A stretch of 11,861 nucleotides of DNA. Origin: Chloroflexota bacterium. GTDB taxonomy: Bacteria; Chloroflexota; Limnocylindria; Limnocylindrales; CSP1-4. Made by a program: the position numbers and the translations under genes. The stretch covers positions 1 through 11,861 of the forward strand of contig JARXKQ010000014.1 of NCBI GenBank assembly GCA_030271555.1. Reading direction: 5' to 3'. Shown one piece after another: positions 7,676-11,861 of the stretch; the first letter of the stretch is position 1, and every line of letters starts with the position of its first letter. Under the pieces are notes generated by a model. That model saw only the letters and a program-made list of their open reading frames with translations, ran no database searches and was not told the DNA's origin.

Positions 7676-8157
7676 CGCCGCCTCCGGAAGAAGATGAACG
7701 CCACGATCGCGATCATCGCGATGGCTGCGAGCCCCACGGCGATGATCGGGTCTTTCGAATCCGTGACGGGTTCGCCATCGTTAGGCGGCGGCATGATGCT
7801 CACGAGGACACCGAAGGTGTAGCTGCCGCGCTCCACCGCTGCATCGTCGGCCGAGACCGCCGTCCACCGTACCGTGTACTCGCCCTCCGGCAGAGCGGGC
7901 AGCTCGGCGATCAGCACATGCGCATCCCCCGGGCTGACATTGCCCGTGGCTACCTGGGCGCCGCCCGCGTCCTGGACAACGAGGGAGCTGCTATCGGGTG
8001 TCAGCTCATCATCGAACGTCGCCGTGAGGAAGCCTCGCGTGGTCGTAAGCGTCCCGCCAGCAGGTGGATCGGAACTCACGAGCTCAGCGTGCCCGAGTGC
8101 GATTACCGGCAGGGCCGCCAGCGCGATGAAGGCAACAATTGCCGCAGCAACTCTCAT
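7672..8157 (-). CDS. CopC-like exported copper-binding-fold protein with C-terminal membrane anchor
   Basis: 161 residues. A signal peptide (about 1-22, ending IALG) precedes [13 protein letters not shown], so cleavage would expose His23 at the mature N-terminus as in CopC/PcoC/YcnJ domains. The beta-sandwich motifs [12 protein letters not shown] (45-56) and [17 protein letters not shown] (89-105) follow. A spacer (about 120-135), one membrane segment (about 138-157) and four Arg then anchor the protein facing outward. CopC proteins bind copper in the periplasm or on the outer surface and hand it to CopD-type importers. Here the usual distal Cu(II) motif S-A-D-G-H reads SADDA (102-106): the Asp remains but the His is replaced by Ala106, so Cu(II) affinity may be reduced or lost. 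The ATG overlaps the DUF255 stop as ATGA and the stop overlaps the HAD start. ATG 8157 is preferred over an upstream frame that lacks a signal peptide start. Confidence 0.85.
   Translation of the reverse strand: MRVAAAIVAFIALAALPVIALGHAELVSSDPPAGGTLTTTRGFLTATFDDELTPDSSSLVVQDAGGAQVATGNVSPGDAHVLIAELPALPEGEYTVRWTAVSADDAAVERGSYTFGVLVSIMPPPNDGEPVTDSKDPIIAVGLAAIAMIAIVAFIFFRRRR
7681..7685 (-). promoter_or_regulatory. Shine-Dalgarno GGAGG that supports the CTG start of the HAD gene
   Basis: GGAGG lies inside the last Arg codons of the CopC-like gene (CGG AGG CGG CGC TGA), 5 nt before CTG 7675. The AGG codon among CGN arginine codons creates the perfect site. Coincidence within an arginine run cannot be excluded. 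Confidence 0.5.
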
Positions 8158-10184
8158 GAATCGGATGTTAGTTGAGCCGCCAGATCGGCCGGCTCGGTCA
8201 CCGGCGCGCGGCAGGCGAAATTGCGGCACACGTAAGCGGTCGCGCGGCCGTCGCGCAACGGACGATCGGCTAGCAGCTGCACCGTCGCGGACGTGCCCAC
8301 GGCGATGACCGACAGCGGCCGATAGCCCTTTCGAACCTCCGCCAGCATGCCCTGGGCATCAACCGACGTGGGATCGCCCGCGATTGCGATCTCAACGACG
8401 TCGCCCGTTGCGAGGGTCATGGCATTGAGCCATTGAGCGAACGCGGTGGGGAAGCGCAGCGCGTAGGCCGTAACGCCGGCGACGGCTGATTCCGCGGCGG
8501 TTCGATAGCGGTCGTCAGCGGTGAAGGCGGAGAGTCGGAGCAGGACTTCCGCGGCCATCGCGCCGCCAGAGGGGATCGCGTTGTCCTGCAGGCCCTTGGG
8601 TCGGGTGATGAGTGCCTCGTGGTCATCGGCGGTGTCAAAGAAGCCGCCCGCTGGGTCGGCAAAGTGCGCCAGCACCTGGTCCGCCAATTCGCGCGCCGCG
8701 ACGAACCAGGGCTCGTCGAACGTGGCCTGGTAGAGGGCAAGCAGACCGTCGGCGAGATGGGTGTAGTCCTCGAGCGTGCCAGCCGCCACCGCGCGGCCGT
8801 CCTTCCACGAGCGGCTCAGCCGGCCATTCGCGTCGCGGAGGCGCGTGAGGAGCAGGTCAGCGGCGCCGGCGGCCACGGCGGCCAGGCGCGGCTCATCGAA
8901 GGCCGCGGCCGCGTCGGCAAAGGCCGCGATCGCCAGGCCGTTCCACGAGGTGAGCACCTTGTCGTCGCGCGCGGGCTGCGGCCGCTTCTGCCGCACGGCG
9001 AAGAGCTTGTCACGCGACTCCTTGAGCTGTTGCTCGTCACCTTCGCCGACGCGCGACAGGATGGTGTGGCCTTCCCAGTTGCCGTTTGCCGTGACGCGGT
9101 AAGCGCGGCAGAACTCTGTTGCCGCCTCAACGCCGAGGATCGCCTCGATCTCTGCCAGCGACCAGACGTACGTCGCGCCTTCCACACCCGCCGTGTCGGC
9201 GTCGAGGCTCGCCGCGAACCCGCCGTCCGGCGTGAGCAGGTCGCGCTCCATGAAGGTCAGCGTGTCGAGCGCCACCTCACGGGAGCGGTCGTCGTGCGTC
9301 AGCTGCCACGCATGGATATAGGCGCGCGCGAGTTGCGCGTTGTCGTAGAGCATCTTCTCGAAGTGCGGCACGAGCCAGAGCGCGTCCGTGGCGTAGCGCG
9401 CGAAGCCGCCGCCCAGTTGGTCGTGAATTCCGCCGTTGGCCATCGCGTCCAAAGAGCGCCGACCGATCGCCAGCGGCCGATCGTCACCGATGCGGGTCGC
9501 GGCCTGGCGGAGCAGGAACTCGATCGTCATGGGCTGCGGGAACTTGGGTGCGCCACCCCAGCCGCCGGTACGTGCGTCGAAGCCGCGCTCGATCGCTGCG
9601 AGCGCCTCGTCGAGCACCGGCCTATCCAGCTCCGCGGCGGCGGCACCATGCGCCGCATGGCGGCCTTCCTCGGCAATCGCCTGAGCGAGCGCTCTGCCCG
9701 ACTGCTCGATCTCGTCCCGTCGATCGCGCCACGCCTCAGTGATACCGGCCAGCACTTGGCGAAAGGACGGCAGCCCGTGGCGCGGCTGGTCGGGGAAGTA
9801 CGTGCCGCCGTAGAAGGGCCGTCCGTCGGGCGTCAGGAAGACGCTCATGGGCCATCCGCCGCTGCCGGTCATCTGCTGGACCGCATCCATGTATATCGCG
9901 TCCAGATCGGGCCGCTCCTCGCGGTCGACCTTGATCGCCACGAAGTTCTCGTTCATCAAACTCGCGGTCGCCTGATCCTCGAACGACTCACGTTCCATCA
10001 CGTGGCACCAGTGGCACGCGGCGTAACCGATCGACAGGAAAATCGGCCGGTCCAGCTCCGTTGCCCGGGCCAGCGCCGCGTCACCCCAGGGGTACCAGTC
10101 GACCGGGTTGTGAGCGTGCTGCAGCAGGTACGGGCTGGTCTCTGTGGCGAGCCTGTTGGTGTGCTGGGGTTCCTGATCGGACAT
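8154..10184 (-). CDS. Thioredoxin-domain DUF255 (YyaL/SSP411-like) protein
   Basis: 676 residues, the usual full length of this family. The N-terminal signature [21 protein letters not shown] (from residue 10) leads into a DsbH-type thioredoxin fold with the CHWC redox motif (Cys57, Cys60), then [10 protein letters not shown] and [13 protein letters not shown] (near 113-125). The remainder (about 190-630) is an alpha-helical toroid resembling six-hairpin glycosidases or N-acylglucosamine epimerases ([38 protein letters not shown]), and the C-terminus has a C-R-N-F-A-C pair. No signal peptide is present, so it is probably cytoplasmic. The biochemical function of the family is not established. 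ATG 10184 is preceded by TACGAT with 6 nt between and no Shine-Dalgarno, suggesting a leaderless transcript. It is the first gene of an operon with the CopC-like and HAD genes, with an ATGA overlap at its stop. It diverges from the MocA-like gene. Confidence 0.93.
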   Translation of the reverse strand: MSDQEPQHTNRLATETSPYLLQHAHNPVDWYPWGDAALARATELDRPIFLSIGYAACHWCHVMERESFEDQATASLMNENFVAIKVDREERPDLDAIYMDAVQQMTGSGGWPMSVFLTPDGRPFYGGTYFPDQPRHGLPSFRQVLAGITEAWRDRRDEIEQSGRALAQAIAEEGRHAAHGAAAAELDRPVLDEALAAIERGFDARTGGWGGAPKFPQPMTIEFLLRQAATRIGDDRPLAIGRRSLDAMANGGIHDQLGGGFARYATDALWLVPHFEKMLYDNAQLARAYIHAWQLTHDDRSREVALDTLTFMERDLLTPDGGFAASLDADTAGVEGATYVWSLAEIEAILGVEAATEFCRAYRVTANGNWEGHTILSRVGEGDEQQLKESRDKLFAVRQKRPQPARDDKVLTSWNGLAIAAFADAAAAFDEPRLAAVAAGAADLLLTRLRDANGRLSRSWKDGRAVAAGTLEDYTHLADGLLALYQATFDEPWFVAARELADQVLAHFADPAGGFFDTADDHEALITRPKGLQDNAIPSGGAMAAEVLLRLSAFTADDRYRTAAESAVAGVTAYALRFPTAFAQWLNAMTLATGDVVEIAIAGDPTSVDAQGMLAEVRKGYRPLSVIAVGTSATVQLLADRPLRDGRATAYVCRNFACRAPVTEPADLAAQLTSDS

Positions 10185-10190
10185 CGAGCG

Positions 10191-10196
10191 ATCGTA
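10191..10196 (-). promoter_or_regulatory. Probable -10 box (TACGAT) of the DUF255 operon
   Basis: On the minus strand TACGAT is followed by 6 nt and then the ATG at 10184, so transcription would begin at or very near the start codon. No -35 match is obvious. Confidence 0.5.
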
Positions 10197-10209
10197 CAGT
10201 CGCGTCCGA

Positions 10210-10215
10210 TACGAT
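10210..10215 (+). promoter_or_regulatory. Probable -10 box (TACGAT) of the MocA-like gene, leaderless start
   Basis: TACGAT is followed by 7 nt (CGGAGAC) and the GTG at 10223. The spacing equals that of the regulator at 1795. The CGGAG in the gap is also a weak Shine-Dalgarno match, but only 2 nt from the GTG. Confidence 0.5.
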
Positions 10216-10222
10216 CGGAGAC

Positions 10223-10816
10223 GTGTCCAGGGCCGCCGCGATCGTTCTCGCCGCGGGTGCCGGTAGCCGGTTCGGCGGGCAGAAGCTGCTGGCCGAGCTG
10301 AACGGCACGCCGATCCTGCAGTACGTGCTGAACATCGCCGCCACGGCTGAGCTCGACCCCGTCGTTATCGTTCTTGGCGTGGACTCAGAAGCCCTGGTGA
10401 CGCGACTGTGGTGGCGCGACGAGGTCCGGCTGGTCAATCCTACACCAGAAGCGGGGCTCTCGTCGTCCGTGCGCATGGGTCTGGCCGCGCTCGAGCTGTC
10501 TGACGCGGAGCGCGTCGTCGTCCTGTTGGGCGATCAGCCGCGCCTTTCCGCGACGCAGCTCGACACGATTTTGACCGCGCCCCAAGGTGCCGCTCGGCCC
10601 TTCGTCGTGCCGCGCTACGCAGGGGTGCCGGGCAACCCGGTGCTGCTCGAACGGGCTGCCTGGCCGCTCGCGGCCCAGCTCACAGGTGATGCCGGCATGG
10701 CCCAACTGTTCGCTGCGAGCCCAGAGCTCGTTCGGTACGTCGATGTCGACGGCACCAACCCGGACATCGACACGAGGCGGGACCTCGCCGACCTGGGGTC
10801 AGCGCCGCAGAGTTAG
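10223..10816 (+). CDS. MocA/PucB-like molybdenum cofactor cytidylyltransferase (nucleotidyltransferase)
   Basis: 197 residues, starting at GTG. The MobA-like NTP-transferase fold shows the nucleotide-binding loop [15 protein letters not shown] (9-23), the metal-binding GDQP (103-106), GNPVLL (137-142), a GDAGMAQL motif and the closing [12 protein letters not shown]. The GNP...GDxG...NPDID set is that of MocA-type enzymes, which transfer CMP onto molybdopterin to make the cofactor for molybdenum hydroxylases; PucB in the Bacillus purine-catabolism cluster is of this kind. Next to uricase, it most likely matures a xanthine dehydrogenase encoded outside the window; this is inference from context. 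The start is chosen because homology begins at [11 protein letters not shown] and a TACGAT box lies 7 nt upstream; the longer upstream frame runs antisense to the DUF255 gene. Its 3' end overlaps the convergent uricase gene by 18 nt. Another nucleotide-transferase specificity is possible. Confidence 0.87.
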   Translation: MSRAAAIVLAAGAGSRFGGQKLLAELNGTPILQYVLNIAATAELDPVVIVLGVDSEALVTRLWWRDEVRLVNPTPEAGLSSSVRMGLAALELSDAERVVVLLGDQPRLSATQLDTILTAPQGAARPFVVPRYAGVPGNPVLLERAAWPLAAQLTGDAGMAQLFAASPELVRYVDVDGTNPDIDTRRDLADLGSAPQS

Positions 10817-11722
10817 GCCCAGGTGGCCGTACGGCGGCCGTGGGTCGGTGTAGACCTTCACGCGCTCGTCGGCGGTAGAGGTCTCGGACAGGTCCCACAG
10901 CCGATTCTGCGAGTCGAACGAGATCTCGCTCAGTTGCGGCCAGCGGTCGAGCATGGCCTGGCCGATCTCGTGGATCAGGTGCTGGATCGACAGGCTGACA
11001 AACCGGTGGAAGACGGCCCCGACCATGTCGGCCACCTGCTCACCAGCGACGTACCGCTGGTGGTCGGCCGCGAGCGCAGTCACGGGCGAGTCGTACTTCC
11101 AGCCCAGGTCGAGGTGGATGTAGAGCGGGCGGTCCTTGCGCTCAGGCAGCGTCGTGTAGGAGTCGCGCGGGAAGTCGGCAAAGGAAGATCCGGTGACCTT
11201 CATCATCTGCAGGCCTATGCGCCCGGCCGACAGGTCGGTCACTTCGACGCCGCTGCTGGTTCGGTCAAGCTCCAGCGAAGCCGTTGAGCGATCGCCGTGC
11301 TGGCGCTCTAAGAGCACCTCGCTCTCGACGAAACCGCCGTCGGCGTCGGGCACGAGCGCCGGCTCGAATGGGATCTCCGTGCCGCTGACGCGCAGCCGCT
11401 CCATGTGCGGGTAGGTCTCGAGGAAGCGTCGGCCGATGAATTCGAGCCACTCCTCGAGCGTCGCGCCGGTGAAGGCGAGTGACTCGCGATGGATGAAGTT
11501 CTTCATCGTGTCCGTCGCCACGACGAGGCGGTTGTCGCCTTCCGTGTACGTGCTCATGAAGGCGGTGCCCAACACGCGCACGTTGATGGATGCGGCGAGC
11601 AGCGTGTTCGAACGGCCGGTGAAGCTCGATTCAGGGATCGCCGTGATGCCGGTCAGCGGCGTGGCGTACGTCCGGTACGTGGAGACGTCGGACTTGCCGT
11701 AGTAGATGTCCATCTCGGTCAT
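10799..11722 (-). CDS. Uricase (factor-independent urate oxidase), PucL-type
   Basis: 307 residues, normal for a stand-alone uricase. It oxidises urate with O2 to 5-hydroxyisourate, without cofactor, in the cytoplasm as a tetramer of tandem T-folds. Visible signatures are YYGKSDV with catalytic Lys10, VVATDTMKN with Thr70-Asp71, GSSFADFPRDSYTTLPE with Phe181, DRPLYIHLDLGWKYD with Arg198, LSIQHLI with Gln247, SFDSQNRLWD with Asn273, and the C-terminal YTDPRPPYG. These correspond to the Aspergillus residues Lys10, Thr57, Phe159, Arg176, Gln228 and Asn254. The position of the third triad member, His256, is not His here (Asn273-Arg-Leu). GGAGG (11734-11730) stands 7 nt before the ATG. The ATG overlaps the stop of the preceding gene as ATGA, so the two are translationally coupled. 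Closest in style to the uricase half of the Bacillus PucL protein; the identification is firm. Confidence 0.95.
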   Translation of the reverse strand: MTEMDIYYGKSDVSTYRTYATPLTGITAIPESSFTGRSNTLLAASINVRVLGTAFMSTYTEGDNRLVVATDTMKNFIHRESLAFTGATLEEWLEFIGRRFLETYPHMERLRVSGTEIPFEPALVPDADGGFVESEVLLERQHGDRSTASLELDRTSSGVEVTDLSAGRIGLQMMKVTGSSFADFPRDSYTTLPERKDRPLYIHLDLGWKYDSPVTALAADHQRYVAGEQVADMVGAVFHRFVSLSIQHLIHEIGQAMLDRWPQLSEISFDSQNRLWDLSETSTADERVKVYTDPRPPYGHLGLTLRR

Positions 11723-11861
11723 GAGTGTCCCTCCGCGGTGGTTACAGGCAGCTTGGCGAGGCGGTCGCGGGCAATCGCGAAGACGTCGGCCAGGGCGCGC
11801 TCAAGCTCGGCGTCGCGGTCAGTGTCGAGGCGAGTCTTCATGAGCTCCGCGATCTCACGGC
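11719..11861 (-). CDS. Probable OHCU decarboxylase, C-terminal end only
   Basis: The last 46 residues of a gene running off the right edge. It reads REIAELMKTRLDTDRDAEL and then ERALADVFAIARDRLAKL, the typical C-terminal helix pattern of 2-oxo-4-hydroxy-4-carboxy-5-ureidoimidazoline decarboxylase, where a repeated A-ARxRL helix closes the protein. That enzyme removes CO2 from OHCU to give (S)-allantoin, two steps after uricase. The TGA (11721-11719) overlaps the uricase ATG by 4 nt, indicating one transcript. In Bacillus subtilis PucL these two activities are fused in the same order, which supports the call. The catalytic residues lie outside the window, so the identification rests on the tail and the context; another short helical protein cannot be fully excluded. 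Confidence 0.65.
   Translation of the reverse strand, partial: REIAELMKTRLDTDRDAELERALADVFAIARDRLAKLPVTTAEGHS
11730..11734 (-). promoter_or_regulatory. Ribosome-binding site (GGAGG) of uricase
   Basis: A perfect GGAGG on the minus strand, 7 nt before the uricase ATG and inside the last codons of the upstream gene. It confirms ATG 11722 rather than the Met three codons later. Confidence 0.65.

Larger units (their letters stand above)
10189..10217. repeat. Perfect 8-bp inverted repeat carrying two mirrored -10 boxes
   Basis: CGATCGTA at 10189-10196 is mirrored by TACGATCG at 10210-10217 with 13 nt between. Each arm contains one TACGAT box directed at the divergent gene. It could be an operator for a dimeric regulator or simply two matched promoters. 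Confidence 0.55.

Noticed and set aside
8619..10301. 560-codon plus-strand frame opposite the DUF255 gene
   Set aside because: The minus-strand gene has clear family motifs along its whole length; the plus frame has none.
1..11861. tRNA, rRNA, CRISPR array, insertion sequence, attachment site
   Set aside because: The longest gap between genes is about 55 bp and none holds cloverleaf-like, repeat-spacer or terminal-repeat structure; no transposase or integrase motif is coded.

Overview
GC-rich, almost gap-free bacterial chromosome with ten protein genes, two of them cut by the window edges, and no RNA gene, mobile element or CRISPR array that I can see. A large LuxR-family ATPase regulator, Pro/Thr-rich lipoprotein and LCP linkers, a CopC with a C-terminal anchor and several putative leaderless starts suggest a high-GC monoderm-like lineage, such as Chloroflexota (Limnocylindria-like) or an Actinobacteria relative. 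That placement is inference from gene style, not from a marker gene.

Layout. (1) 1-887 (+): C-terminal three quarters of an M20 amidohydrolase. It converges on (2) 884-1765 (-), a stand-alone DNA methyltransferase, with both stop codons sharing one CTAG. (3) 1808-4819 (+): a 1003-residue LuxR-type regulator divergent from the methyltransferase across 42 bp. (4) 4876-5352 (+) a type-1 copper lipoprotein and (5) 5392-6978 (+) a LytR-CpsA-Psr cell-wall ligase fused to an N-terminal multi-pass membrane module, probably co-transcribed. (6) 10184-6989 (-): a three-gene operon with 4-nt overlaps, thioredoxin-domain DUF255 protein > CopC-like exported protein > HAD phosphatase. (7) 10223-10816 (+): a MocA/PucB-like molybdenum-cofactor cytidylyltransferase, divergent from the operon across 38 bp and convergent with (8) uricase (11722-10799, -), whose start overlaps the stop of (9) the C-terminal end of a probable OHCU decarboxylase running off the right edge.

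How the genes fit together. The right end is a purine-degradation block: uricase and OHCU decarboxylase act in succession on urate, and the MocA-like enzyme plausibly matures the molybdenum hydroxylase (xanthine dehydrogenase) that makes urate. The middle carries two exported copper-type proteins (cupredoxin, CopC) within 3.3 kb, next to a cell-envelope ligase and a thioredoxin-fold protein, suggesting envelope or redox functions. The left end pairs an orphan methyltransferase with a regulator whose Walker A lysine is replaced.

No clearly new multi-gene system is evident. The points most worth a second look are a probable CTG start (or recoding) at the HAD gene, a repeated TANNNT-like box 6-7 nt before start codons, the mirrored promoters at 10189-10217, the degenerate P-loop of the regulator, the CopC that lacks its distal Cu(II) histidine, and the unusual LCP fusion.
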